Source: Lachnospiraceae bacterium | GTDB lineage: Bacteria > Bacillota > Clostridia > Lachnospirales > Lachnospiraceae | NCBI GenBank assembly: GCA_022793195.1 | Contig: JAAWCJ010000001.1 | Location: forward strand, 1 to 58,527 | Direction of reading: 5' to 3' | Length of the DNA: 58,527 bases | Shown here: positions 26,225 to 35,131 of the stretch, in pieces | Layout of the letters: the number at the start of each line of letters is the position of its first letter | How positions within the stretch are numbered: position 1 is the first letter of the stretch | The notes under the pieces: generated by a model | What the model was told of the DNA's origin: nothing | The model's input: only the letters and a program-made list of their open reading frames with translations | The model's database searches: none | Program-made: the position numbers and the translations under genes

Positions 26225-27100
26225 ATGGGATTTAATCTTGTTTTTGTGGCGGCATTGTTGATTTTACTGACAAGTATTATTATGGGAGGAATACGGGGAT
26301 TTTTGCGAAGCAGCCTTTCGCTGGCGGCTCTTTTGATTTCCTGTGTGATTGTATCAGCGTTAAATCCGCTTATTACAGGTCTTTTGCGCAGGAATACCGG
26401 TTTGGATGAGTGGATAGCGGATAAAGTGGATTCTGCCATTACGAGCGAATTGAAATCAGGTTTTACGGAAGAAGAGGACGGCACCATTACCCTGGGGCAG
26501 AATGTGACGCTTCCTGCCGATGTCCGGTTACCTGACGGGACTGTGCTTCCTGCCGGAACGGTTATCCCTGCAGGGACGAAGCTTCCTGCCGGGATAGGGC
26601 TTGATGAATTTAAGAAGCAGGTGGATCATAATCTGTCGGCGGCCCAGCAAAGTAAAGTGATTGAAATGCTGCCGGTGCCGGAAAGCCTTAAAAATTCCAT
26701 CGAAGAAAACAACAATGATGCTATATATGAACTGCTGGGTGTGGAGTCTTTTACAGATTATATCGGAAGTTTTGTGGGAAATATTTGTCTGAACATCATT
26801 GGGTATATCCTGACATTCATGATTGTGTTTTTTGTGCTCCACATTCTGATTTTGGCTTTCAACGTGGTGGACCGGCTGCCCATTGTCCATGGAATCAACC
26901 ACTTTGCCGGGGCGCTCCTGGGAATTTTTAAGGGGTTTCTGCTTTTGGAATTCTTGTTTTTGCTTTTGGTGCCTTTTTCTGCCACCTCCTTTGGAGTGAG
27001 CGTCCTTGCCCAGATCAATGCCAACGGATTCTTAAGGGCCCTTTACCACGGGAATTTCCTGCTGAAGATTCTGGTGGGAGCAGCGGGAGCCATTGTATAG
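26225..27100 (+). CDS. CvpA-family membrane protein with large loop
   Basis: 291 residues. Two N-terminal hydrophobic helices (FVAALLILLTSIIMG, LAALLISCVIVSAL) carry the GGIRGFLRS motif typical of CvpA-like proteins, then a large hydrophilic loop (about 60-165), then two or three more membrane helices (IIGYILTFMIVFFVLHILILAF, ALLGIFKGFLLLEFLFLLLV). Within the loop the phrase LPAG/LPDG recurs about every six residues (VLPAGTVIPAGTKLPAG), which may form a small repeat structure. CvpA family members are linked to colicin V export in E. coli, but clostridial ones have no known role. Start ATG 26225 lies 5 bp after the Cof-type gene. Confidence 0.72.
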   Translation: MGFNLVFVAALLILLTSIIMGGIRGFLRSSLSLAALLISCVIVSALNPLITGLLRRNTGLDEWIADKVDSAITSELKSGFTEEEDGTITLGQNVTLPADVRLPDGTVLPAGTVIPAGTKLPAGIGLDEFKKQVDHNLSAAQQSKVIEMLPVPESLKNSIEENNNDAIYELLGVESFTDYIGSFVGNICLNIIGYILTFMIVFFVLHILILAFNVVDRLPIVHGINHFAGALLGIFKGFLLLEFLFLLLVPFSATSFGVSVLAQINANGFLRALYHGNFLLKILVGAAGAIV

Positions 27101-27198
27101 ATGGCCGTTTATAGTGGAAGCGTGTTTTGGACTGAAAGTAACAGATTTTTTGCCGCATTTTTTTACACAGAGACACGAAAACCCAAGCAGTTTCGCCG

Positions 27199-27227
27199 TT
27201 GCAAATGACCGAAAGGTGTGTTATATT
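27199..27227 (+). promoter_or_regulatory. Promoter of the rml operon
   Basis: TTGCAA (27199-27204), 17 bases, TATATT (27222-27227), 39 bases before the rmlA ATG. Confidence 0.6.
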
Positions 27228-27266
27228 ACTAATACGTATGTGTAAATAAATACCAGGAGGTGTTTT

Positions 27267-28157
27267 ATGAAAGGGATTATTCTTGCCGGAGGCAGCGGTA
27301 CCCGCCTTTACCCGCTTACAAAGGTGACTTCCAAACAGTTGTTGCCGATTTATGATAAGCCGATGATTTATTATCCGCTGTCAGTTTTAATGAATGCGGG
27401 GATCCGGGAAATTTTGATTATTTCCACACCGGAGGATACACCACGGTTCGAGGCGCTCCTGGGGGACGGCCATCAGTTTGGTATTGAACTTGCCTATGCG
27501 GTACAGCCCAGCCCTGACGGACTGGCCCAGGCATTTATCATTGGGGAAGAGTTTATTGGAAAAGATTCCGTGGCCATGGTTTTGGGGGACAATATTTTCC
27601 ATGGAAATGGCCTTACCAGAAGGCTTCGCGCCGCCGCGGCAAAAGAGCGGGGCGCCACCGTGTTTGGTTATTATGTGGATGACCCGGAGCGGTTTGGCAT
27701 TGTGGAATTTGACCAGGATGGAAAGGCGGTTTCTCTGGAAGAAAAACCTGTGAACCCTAAGTCCAATTACTGTGTGACCGGCCTTTACTTTTATGATAAC
27801 CGGGTGGTGGAGTATGCGAAAAACCTGAAGCCTTCTGCCCGCGGAGAGCTGGAGATCACAGATCTCAATAAAATATATCTGGAAAACGGAGAGCTGGAGG
27901 TCACTTTGCTGGGCCAGGGATTTACCTGGCTGGATACGGGGACTCATGAGTCCCTGGTGGATGCCACAAATTTTGTTAAAACTGTGGAAACGCATCAGCA
28001 CAGAAAAATCGCCTGTCTGGAAGAAATTGCCTTCCTGCGTGGCTGGATCAGTAAAGAAGAGCTTATGAAGACCTATGAGATTTTGAAAAAAAATCAGTAT
28101 GGCGCGTATTTAAAAGACGTTATGGACGGAAAATATATTGATAAGAAGTTTGACTGA
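27267..28157 (+). CDS. rmlA: Glucose-1-phosphate thymidylyltransferase
   Basis: First step of dTDP-rhamnose synthesis: dTTP plus glucose-1-phosphate to dTDP-glucose. Signature [13 protein letters not shown] at residues 6-18, then [25 protein letters not shown] and [10 protein letters not shown]. 296 residues is exactly typical. AGGAGG precedes the ATG. It is followed by rmlB and rmlD in the same direction; rmlC is not in the run. Confidence 0.95.
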   Translation: MKGIILAGGSGTRLYPLTKVTSKQLLPIYDKPMIYYPLSVLMNAGIREILIISTPEDTPRFEALLGDGHQFGIELAYAVQPSPDGLAQAFIIGEEFIGKDSVAMVLGDNIFHGNGLTRRLRAAAAKERGATVFGYYVDDPERFGIVEFDQDGKAVSLEEKPVNPKSNYCVTGLYFYDNRVVEYAKNLKPSARGELEITDLNKIYLENGELEVTLLGQGFTWLDTGTHESLVDATNFVKTVETHQHRKIACLEEIAFLRGWISKEELMKTYEILKKNQYGAYLKDVMDGKYIDKKFD

Positions 28158-28252
28158 TACAAGTGGTTTTGCCTTTTGCCAGGCAAAAATGTGGGAGTGT
28201 TCAGAGGCTGGTATCATGGCGAACACAATGGACTAAAGCGAGGAATAAAAAT

Positions 28253-29278
28253 ATGAAGATTTTAGTGACAGGCGGCGCCGGGTTTATTGGTGGAAATTTT
28301 GTGCATTATATGGTGAATCGGTATCCGGAGGATATGATTGTCAATTTAGACCTTCTGACTTATGCGGGAAACCTGGAAACTTTAAAGCCGGTGGAAGATA
28401 AGCCTAATTACAAGTTTGTAAAAGGGGATATCGCAGACAGGCCGTTTATTATGGAGCTGTTTGAGAAAGAGCAGTTTGATGTGGTGGTGAATTTTGCGGC
28501 GGAAAGCCATGTGGACAGGTCCATTACGGATCCCGGCCTTTTTGTGAGGACCAATGTGATGGGGACCCAGACGCTTTTAGATGCCTCCAGGGAATTTGGG
28601 GTAAAACGTTATCACCAGGTTTCCACCGATGAAGTATATGGAGACTTGCCTTTAGACAGGCCGGATTTGTTTTTTACGGAAGAGACCCCGATTCACACCT
28701 CAAGCCCTTATTCAGCCAGCAAGGCGGGGGCCGACCTTTTGGTTTTGGCATATCACAGGACATTTGGGATGCCGGTGACAGTGTCCCGCTGTTCCAACAA
28801 TTATGGCCCCTATCATTTTCCGGAGAAGCTGATTCCGCTTATGATCAGCCGGGCGCTGGCAGATGAAAGCCTTCCTGTTTATGGAAAAGGCGAAAACGTC
28901 AGGGACTGGCTTCATGTCTCCGACCACTGCGCTGCCATTGACCTGATTATCCGAAAAGGGAAATCAGGAGAGATTTATAATATCGGCGGGCACAATGAAC
29001 GGACAAATCTGGAAGTGGTGAAGACGATTTTAAAAGCCCTGGGGAAACCGGAAAGCCTGATCCGCTATGTGACAGACCGGCCCGGCCATGACAGACGGTA
29101 TGCCATCGACCCCACAAAGATTGAGACAGAGCTTGGATGGAAGCCTCAGTATACCTTTGATACAGGGATTGCCATGACAATTCAGTGGTATTTGGATAAC
29201 CAGGACTGGTGGAAACGCATTTTAAGCGGAGAATACAGTAGTTATTTTGAAACCATGTATGGAAATCGTTTGCAGTAG
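28253..29278 (+). CDS. rmlB: dTDP-glucose 4,6-dehydratase
   Basis: NAD-dependent short-chain dehydrogenase converting dTDP-glucose to the 4-keto-6-deoxy sugar. Rossmann motif GGAGFIGGNF (residues 7-16), catalytic Y-x3-K in PYSASKAGAD, HVDRSI and STDEVYGDL are all present. 341 residues from ATG 28253 with GAGGA upstream; the 30 extra in-frame residues before it have no ribosome site. About 95 bp separate it from rmlA. Confidence 0.95.
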   Translation: MKILVTGGAGFIGGNFVHYMVNRYPEDMIVNLDLLTYAGNLETLKPVEDKPNYKFVKGDIADRPFIMELFEKEQFDVVVNFAAESHVDRSITDPGLFVRTNVMGTQTLLDASREFGVKRYHQVSTDEVYGDLPLDRPDLFFTEETPIHTSSPYSASKAGADLLVLAYHRTFGMPVTVSRCSNNYGPYHFPEKLIPLMISRALADESLPVYGKGENVRDWLHVSDHCAAIDLIIRKGKSGEIYNIGGHNERTNLEVVKTILKALGKPESLIRYVTDRPGHDRRYAIDPTKIETELGWKPQYTFDTGIAMTIQWYLDNQDWWKRILSGEYSSYFETMYGNRLQ

Positions 29279-29311
29279 GCAATTTTGGGAAGGCGTGACA
29301 GGAGGCAGAGC

Positions 29312-30175
29312 ATGAGAGTATTGGTGACAGGCGTGAAAGGCCAGCTTGGCTATGACGTGATGAATGAACTGGAAAAGAAAGGGATCGAAGGTGTCGGGGT
29401 GGACATCGAGGAGATGGACATTACGGATCCGGAGGCAGTGCGGAAGGGAATCACAGAAGCAAATGTGGATGCGGTGATCCACTGTGCGGCTTTTACGGCT
29501 GTGGACGCGGCAGAGGAAAAGTTGGAACTTTGCCGGAAAATCAATGGCGGCGGAACGGAGAATATTGCGAAGGTTTGTAAAGACCTGGATATTAAAATGA
29601 TGTATATCAGTACGGATTATGTATTTGATGGCGAGGGGGAAAGGCCCTGGGAGCCGGATGATGACAGGGAGCCGTTAAATGCTTATGGCCTGGCGAAATA
29701 TGATGGCGAGCTGGCTGTTGAGAAATACGTGGAGAAATACTTTACGATACGGATTGCCTGGGTGTTTGGCGTCAACGGAAAGAACTTTATCAAAACGATG
29801 TTGCGTCTTGGTGAGGCAAACGGCGCTGTCAGCGTGGTGGATGACCAGATTGGATCACCCACTTACACCTATGACCTGGCAAGGCTTCTTGTGGACATGA
29901 TTCAGACGGAAAAATACGGAAGATATCATGCGACCAATGAAGGGTTTTGCAGCTGGTATGAATTTGCCTGTGAGATTTTTAAGCAGGCAGGCATGGAGGT
30001 GAAGGTGACTCCTGTGGACAGCGAGACTTATGGAAAAATGTTTCCGACAGCGGCAAAACGGCCAAAAAACAGCAGGATGGCAAAAGATAAGCTGGATGTA
30101 AACGGGTTTGAGCGGCTTCCCGCGTGGCAGGATGCCCTTTCCCGTTACCTGGAAATTCTCGGAAAAAAGGCCTGA
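29312..30175 (+). CDS. rmlD: dTDP-4-dehydrorhamnose reductase
   Basis: Final step to dTDP-L-rhamnose. Rossmann motif TGVKGQLGYDV (residues 7-17), STDYVFDGEGERPW, Y-x3-K in NAYGLAKYDGE and RIAWVFG are characteristic. 287 residues from ATG 29312 with AGGAGG. It normally needs the RmlC epimerase product as substrate, and no rmlC is found in this window. Confidence 0.92.
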   Translation: MRVLVTGVKGQLGYDVMNELEKKGIEGVGVDIEEMDITDPEAVRKGITEANVDAVIHCAAFTAVDAAEEKLELCRKINGGGTENIAKVCKDLDIKMMYISTDYVFDGEGERPWEPDDDREPLNAYGLAKYDGELAVEKYVEKYFTIRIAWVFGVNGKNFIKTMLRLGEANGAVSVVDDQIGSPTYTYDLARLLVDMIQTEKYGRYHATNEGFCSWYEFACEIFKQAGMEVKVTPVDSETYGKMFPTAAKRPKNSRMAKDKLDVNGFERLPAWQDALSRYLEILGKKA

Positions 30176-30187
30176 CAGGAGTGGAAA

Positions 30188-31537
30188 ATGGGTAAGTATT
30201 TTGGAACAGATGGTTTCCGTGGGGAGGCCAATAAAGTATTGACAGTGGAACATGCCTATAAGGTAGGGCGGTTTCTGGGCTGGTATTACGGAGCAAAGGC
30301 AGGGCATAAATGCCGGGTGGTGATCGGAAAGGATACGAGGCGCAGCAGCTATATGTTTGAATATTCGCTGGTGGCCGGGCTGACAGCTTCCGGTGCGGAT
30401 GCCTGCCTCCTCCATGTGACTACGACGCCCAGCGTATCTTATGTGGTGCGGACGGAAGATTTTGACTGTGGTATTATGATCTCTGCCAGCCACAATCCCT
30501 ACTATGACAATGGAATCAAGGTGTTAAACGGCAGGGGAGAGAAGTTGGAAGACTTTGTCACAGAGCAGATTGAAGACTATATTGATGGAAAGACAGGGGA
30601 AATTCCTCTTGCAGTGAAAGAACAGATCGGAAGGGCTTCTGATTATTCTCAGGGAAGGAACCGTTACATCGGTTATTTGATTTCACTGGCTGTCCGTTCC
30701 TTTAAAAATAAAAAAGTGGGACTGGACTGTGCCAACGGCAGCGCCTTTTCCATTGCAAAGAGCGTGTTTGATGCTCTCGGGGCAAAGACTTATGTGATCA
30801 ACAATGAGCCGGATGGGACCAATATCAACAGGGACTGTGGCTCCACCCATATTGAAGTCCTTCAGAAATTTGTGGTGGACAACGGCCTCGATGTGGGCTT
30901 TGCATATGATGGAGATGCGGACCGGTGCATTGCCGTGGATGAAAACGGACGGGTGGTGGACGGCGATTTAATCCTCTATACTTGCGGCCTTTACATGAAG
31001 GAGCGGGGAATTTTGGATACCAATACTGTGGTGACCACTGTGATGTCCAATATTGGCTTGTATAAGGCTTTTGATATTGCCGGGATCCGTTATGAAAAAA
31101 CAGATGTTGGTGATCGTTTTGTGTATGAAAATATGGTGAACAACGGACACCGCCTCGGCGGTGAGCAGTCGGGCCATATTATATTCAGCAAGTACGCTTC
31201 TACAGGGGACGGTATCCTCACGTCCCTGAAACTGATGGAAGTGATGTTGGAAAAGAAAGAGTCTTTGGGAAAGCTGATTTCTCCGGTGGAAATTTATCCG
31301 CAGCTTTTGAAAAATATCCGTGTGAAGGATAAACCGGCGGCCAGGGCAGATGAAGATGTGCAGGCGGCAGTGGCTAAAGTGGAGAAGGCGTTAGGAAACG
31401 ACGGCCGGATTCTGGTGCGGGAAAGTGGTACGGAACCGGTGGTCCGGGTCATGGTGGAAGCCAGGACGAAGGAACTGTGTGAAACTTATGTTTCCCAGGT
31501 CATTGATGTTATCAAGGAAAAAGGTCATGCAGAATAA
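30188..31537 (+). CDS. glmM: Phosphoglucosamine mutase-type phosphohexomutase
   Basis: Alpha-D-phosphohexomutase; GlmM converts glucosamine-6-phosphate to glucosamine-1-phosphate for UDP-GlcNAc and cell wall synthesis. Marks are YFGTDGFRGEAN at the N-terminus, the phosphoserine loop ISASHNPYYDNGIK (near residues 98-111), the metal loop DGDADRC and the phosphate-binding RESGTEPVVRVM near the end. 449 residues. It follows rmlD by 12 bp and overlaps the VanZ-like gene by 11 bp. Confidence 0.93.
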   Translation: MGKYFGTDGFRGEANKVLTVEHAYKVGRFLGWYYGAKAGHKCRVVIGKDTRRSSYMFEYSLVAGLTASGADACLLHVTTTPSVSYVVRTEDFDCGIMISASHNPYYDNGIKVLNGRGEKLEDFVTEQIEDYIDGKTGEIPLAVKEQIGRASDYSQGRNRYIGYLISLAVRSFKNKKVGLDCANGSAFSIAKSVFDALGAKTYVINNEPDGTNINRDCGSTHIEVLQKFVVDNGLDVGFAYDGDADRCIAVDENGRVVDGDLILYTCGLYMKERGILDTNTVVTTVMSNIGLYKAFDIAGIRYEKTDVGDRFVYENMVNNGHRLGGEQSGHIIFSKYASTGDGILTSLKLMEVMLEKKESLGKLISPVEIYPQLLKNIRVKDKPAARADEDVQAAVAKVEKALGNDGRILVRESGTEPVVRVMVEARTKELCETYVSQVIDVIKEKGHAE

Positions 31538-31949
31538 GGAAATCAGAAAGAGGCGCCGGATATTTCTGGCGCTCTCGCTTTTGTGGATGGCAGTGATTTT
31601 TTACTTTTCCGGTCAAACCGGCACGGAATCAGGTACGGCCAGCGGTTTTTTTGCGGAAATATTCGGCCTGCCGGATTGGATAATCCGAAAGGGTGCCCAT
31701 GTGGCTGAGTATGCGGTACTTGGATTTTTGCTGAAAGGCTTTTTTGATTGCCTGCCTTTGAAAAAAACTTATTTTTATGCCTGGGGGATTTCCGTCCTTT
31801 ATGCGGCTTCCGACGAGCTGCACCAGATGTTTTCTGCCGGGAGGACGCCCGCGGTGCGGGATGTGTGTATTGACGCCGCCGGAGCAGCTCTCGGCGTAGG
31901 GTTCATGTGCCTGGTAACGGCGGTCCGGTGTAAACGGAAAGTACTTTAG
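31527..31949 (+). CDS. VanZ-family membrane protein
   Basis: Small polytopic protein of 140 residues with about four membrane helices. VanZ hallmarks are visible: the first helix ending IFYFSGQ, the conserved KGAHVAEYAVLGFLL, and SDELHQMFSAGRTPAVRDVCIDAAGAALG. ATG 31527 has AAGGAAA upstream and overlaps the glmM stop. VanZ proteins modulate teicoplanin sensitivity in enterococcal vanA clusters, but the chromosomal family in Clostridia has no settled function; the place after glmM suggests an envelope role. Confidence 0.88.
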   Translation: MQNKEIRKRRRIFLALSLLWMAVIFYFSGQTGTESGTASGFFAEIFGLPDWIIRKGAHVAEYAVLGFLLKGFFDCLPLKKTYFYAWGISVLYAASDELHQMFSAGRTPAVRDVCIDAAGAALGVGFMCLVTAVRCKRKVL

Positions 31950-31971
31950 ATGAGAGGAGAGAATATATTTT

Positions 31972-33039
31972 ATGAAACCATGGGAAGCGAATATTCGGAG
32001 GGTGACGCCCTACGTGCCGGGGGAACAGCCCAAAAAGGAAAATATGATTAAGCTGAATACCAATGAAAATCCCTACGGCCCGGCTCCGGGGGTGAAAGAG
32101 GCAATGGAAAATTTTGATACGGATCTGTTCCGCCTCTATCCTGACCCAGCGGCGGGAATTTTGGTGGACGCCCTGGCAGGGCGGTATGGATTGGAGAGAG
32201 GGCAGGTTTTTGTGGGCGTTGGCTCCGATGATGTCCTTGCCATGGCTTTCCTTACTTTTTTTAATTCCGGAAAGCCGGTTCTTTTTCCTGATATATCCTA
32301 TTCTTTCTACAGCGTGTGGGCGGAACTTTATGGGATTCCCTATGAGCGGCCTGCGTTAGATGAAGATTTTTGTATTCGGAAAGAGGATTATTACAGGGAA
32401 AACGGAGGTATTATCTTCCCCAACCCCAATGCCCCCACATCGTTGGCCATGGGACTTTCCGATGTGGAGGATATCGTTGCGAAAAACCAGGAATCTGTGG
32501 TGATCGTAGATGAAGCGTATATTGATTTTGGCGGGGAATCGGCGCTTCCGCTGATTCAGAAATATGAAAACCTGCTGGTGGTGCAGACTTTTTCCAAATC
32601 CCGTTCCATGGCCGGATTAAGAATCGGCTATGCCATGGGAAACGAAGCCCTCATAAAGGCTTTGAATGATGTGAAGTATTCCTTTAATTCCTATACGATG
32701 AATCAGACTTCCCTGGTATTGGGAAGAGAGGCTTTGAGAGATGAAGCTTATTTTAAGGAAACTTTGGAGAAAATAAAGGCCACCAGAAAGCGGTCCATGG
32801 AACGGCTGTCTGCCCTGGGGTTTGTATACCCGGAGCCTTCTGCCAACTTTATTTTTGCCAGCAGGCCGGGAACAGACGCAAAAGCTCTTTTTATGGCACT
32901 CAGAGAAAAAGACATTTACGTCCGCTACTTTGATGCTCCCAGAATCGACCAGTACCTGCGCATCACCATAGGGACGGATGAGCAAATGGACGCGCTGTTT
33001 CGCTTCCTGGAGGATTATTTGAGGAAGGATCCTTTATAA
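31972..33039 (+). CDS. hisC: Histidinol-phosphate aminotransferase
   Basis: PLP-dependent class I/II aminotransferase of histidine synthesis, also usable for aromatic amino acids. KLNTNENPYGP at the N-terminus, NPNAPTS, VVDEAYIDFGG and the PLP lysine in QTFSKSRSMAGLRIGYA (near 208) mark it. 355 residues. A GAGGAGAGAA site precedes the ATG. It stands apart from any his operon; a transaminase of another amino acid remains possible. Confidence 0.9.
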   Translation: MKPWEANIRRVTPYVPGEQPKKENMIKLNTNENPYGPAPGVKEAMENFDTDLFRLYPDPAAGILVDALAGRYGLERGQVFVGVGSDDVLAMAFLTFFNSGKPVLFPDISYSFYSVWAELYGIPYERPALDEDFCIRKEDYYRENGGIIFPNPNAPTSLAMGLSDVEDIVAKNQESVVIVDEAYIDFGGESALPLIQKYENLLVVQTFSKSRSMAGLRIGYAMGNEALIKALNDVKYSFNSYTMNQTSLVLGREALRDEAYFKETLEKIKATRKRSMERLSALGFVYPEPSANFIFASRPGTDAKALFMALREKDIYVRYFDAPRIDQYLRITIGTDEQMDALFRFLEDYLRKDPL

Positions 33040-33043
33040 AATA

Positions 33044-33072
33044 TTGACAAAAAGGAAATGCCCTGTTATCAT
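33044..33072 (+). promoter_or_regulatory. Promoter of glnA
   Basis: TTGACA (33044-33049), 17 bases, TATCAT (33067-33072). It begins five bases after the hisC stop, leaving a leader of about 75 bases before glnA. Confidence 0.85.
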
Positions 33073-33084
33073 CAAAAAGAGAAC

Positions 33085-33117
33085 AAGGGCGTTTCTTCGT
33101 TGAGAAGGTGCGCCCTT
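33085..33117 (+). promoter_or_regulatory. Leader hairpin of glnA
   Basis: AAGGGCG (33085-33091) pairs with CGCCCTT (33111-33117); inside, CTTC and GAAG pair across a five-base loop, separated from the outer stem by a symmetric internal loop. No T-run follows, so it is not a standard terminator. It lies between the glnA promoter and ribosome site, upstream of an ANTAR-protein gene, so it may be an RNA-binding target. The loop does not obviously fit the published ANTAR hexaloop pattern. Confidence 0.6.
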
Positions 33118-33152
33118 ATTAGATTATTGAATAAAAAAAGGAGTTCTGTCAT

Positions 33153-34493
33153 ATGAGTGAAAATAGATATACCAAGGAGGATGTGATCCGCCTGGCAGGG
33201 GAAGAGGATGTGGAATTTGTCCGTCTGCAGTTTCCGGATATCTTCGGGGTGTTGAAGAATATGGCCATCACAGTGAGCCAGCTGGAGAAGGCGCTAAACA
33301 ATGAATGTAGTTTTGACGGGGCCTCTGTAAACCGCTATGGGGAGTTTGCCAGGACAGATTTATTTTTACGGCCTGACCTGGATACTTTTGAAATCTTTCC
33401 CTGGAGGCCGAAACAGGGAAAAGTGGCCCGGTTGATCTGCGATGTATACAATGCGGATGGAACGCCTTATGCTGCCGATACCCGTATGGCGCTCAAACGG
33501 GTGGTGGAAAAGGCAAAAAACATGGGATATGTGTTTGAGGTGGAACCGGAATGTGAATTTTTCCTGTTTCATATTGACGACGGTGGGATGCCCACCACTG
33601 TGACCCATGAACAGGCGGGATATTTTGATGTGGGGCCGGTGGACTTTGCGGAGAATGTCCGGAGGGATATTGTTCTGAATCTGGAGGATATGGGATTTGA
33701 GGTTCGCTCCTCTCATCATGAAAAGGCGCCGGGACAGCATGAGATTGATTTTAAGTACAGTGATGCCTTAAAAGCGGCAGATAATCTTCTGACCTTTAAA
33801 ATGACGGTAAAGTCCATTGCCAAACGCCACGGCCTTCATGCTACATTTATGCCAAAGCCCAGGTCCGATGTGGACGGTTCCGGTATGCATATCAATATGT
33901 CCCTTTGGGATGAAGAGGGGCGGGATGTGTTTTATGACGGGGAAGATCCTTATGGACTCAGCCAGACGGCCAGACAGTTTATGGCGGGGATTTTAAAACA
34001 TATCGGAGCCATTACGGCTCTTACCAATCCCCTGGTGAATTCTTACAAGCGGCTGGTGCCGGGATTTGAGGCTCCGGTATATGCTACTTGGTCGGCGGAG
34101 ACGATTTTTGCCCTTCTGAGGATACCGGCTGTGATGGGGAAACGTACCAAGTTGGAGCTGCGTTCCCCTGACCCGACGGCGAACCCTTATCTTGCCTTTG
34201 CGGCATGTCTGGCAGCCGGGCTGGAAGGTATTGAAAAAAAGCTGGAACTGTGTCCCAGTGTGGATGTGAATGTGTCGGCGTGGACAGACGAAGAAAGGCG
34301 GACCCTGGACATTGAAAGGCTTCCCAAAAACATGTGTGAAGCCATTGATGCATTGGAAGCGGACGGATTTATTACAGAGGTCATGGGTTCCTCCCTGGCA
34401 AAACAATACATCAGTGCAAAGAGGAAGGAATGGGATACCTACCGCAGACAAGTGACACACTGGGAGATCAAGGAATATCTGAACCGTTATTAA
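33153..34493 (+). CDS. glnA: Glutamine synthetase type I
   Basis: Makes glutamine from glutamate, ammonia and ATP. Beta-grasp N-terminal domain (RLQFPDIFGVLKN) and catalytic domain with CSFDGASVNRYG, EVEPECEFFLF, HHEKAPGQHEIDF, GSGMHINMSLW and the RSPDPTANPYLAFA segment. 446 residues, the GSI-alpha length without the adenylylation insert. AAGGAG lies before the ATG. It has a consensus promoter and a hairpin leader, and is followed after 29 bp by an ANTAR regulator, as in the glnA-nitR pairs known in solvent-forming clostridia. Confidence 0.96.
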   Translation: MSENRYTKEDVIRLAGEEDVEFVRLQFPDIFGVLKNMAITVSQLEKALNNECSFDGASVNRYGEFARTDLFLRPDLDTFEIFPWRPKQGKVARLICDVYNADGTPYAADTRMALKRVVEKAKNMGYVFEVEPECEFFLFHIDDGGMPTTVTHEQAGYFDVGPVDFAENVRRDIVLNLEDMGFEVRSSHHEKAPGQHEIDFKYSDALKAADNLLTFKMTVKSIAKRHGLHATFMPKPRSDVDGSGMHINMSLWDEEGRDVFYDGEDPYGLSQTARQFMAGILKHIGAITALTNPLVNSYKRLVPGFEAPVYATWSAETIFALLRIPAVMGKRTKLELRSPDPTANPYLAFAACLAAGLEGIEKKLELCPSVDVNVSAWTDEERRTLDIERLPKNMCEAIDALEADGFITEVMGSSLAKQYISAKRKEWDTYRRQVTHWEIKEYLNRY

Positions 34494-34522
34494 ATCCCGT
34501 TGAGTGACTTGGAGGTGGCAGC

Positions 34523-35071
34523 ATGGCTAATATTATTGTAGCCTTTCCAAAAGCAGAGGATGCGAAAAATATCCGCAATCTTTTAAACAGGAACGGCTTT
34601 CATGTTATTGCTGTTTGTACCACCGGCGCTCAGGTCTTAACCTGTGTGGAAGATCTGAATGATGGGATTATTGTCTGCGGATACCGGCTTGCGGATATGC
34701 GCTATATGGAGCTGCATGATTACCTGCCCGACGGTTTCCAGATGCTTCTTGTGGCCTCAGAACAGTACTGGATGGAAAGTACGGCTGATGATCTGGTGTG
34801 TGTCGGGATGCCCCTTAAGGTTCACGACCTGATTGACACGCTGACCATGATGGAAGAAACGCAGCTAAAGGTACGGAGAAGGCGAAAAGCAAAGCCGAAG
34901 ATCAGAAGCGGAGAGGAACAGGCCGTGATTGACCAGGCAAAAGTGGTTTTGATGGAACGCAATAATATGACAGAAACGGAGGCCCATCGCTATATCCAGA
35001 AATGCAGCATGGACAGCGGCACTAATATAGTAGAAACGGCTCATATGATACTTGATATTATGAAACCGTAA
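34523..35071 (+). CDS. ANTAR-domain RNA-binding regulator with degenerate receiver
   Basis: 182 residues: an N-terminal receiver-like domain (1-120) and a C-terminal ANTAR three-helix domain (about 128-180; VIDQAKVVLMERNNMTETEAH ending in MDSGTNIVETAHMIL). ANTAR proteins bind paired RNA hairpins and prevent termination. The site where a phosphoacceptor Asp would be reads IIVCGYRLADM, so phosphorylation is unlikely and another signal, perhaps protein binding to glutamine synthetase, may act. A basic linker (KVRRRRKAKPKIR) joins the domains. GGAGGTGG precedes the ATG. Position after glnA strongly suggests nitrogen control. Confidence 0.88.
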   Translation: MANIIVAFPKAEDAKNIRNLLNRNGFHVIAVCTTGAQVLTCVEDLNDGIIVCGYRLADMRYMELHDYLPDGFQMLLVASEQYWMESTADDLVCVGMPLKVHDLIDTLTMMEETQLKVRRRRKAKPKIRSGEEQAVIDQAKVVLMERNNMTETEAHRYIQKCSMDSGTNIVETAHMILDIMKP

Positions 35072-35131
35072 CTGCCGGCATGTCTGTTTTAATATCGGGA
35101 ATGTGGCAAAGGGGCGGAAAGGTGGTATGGA

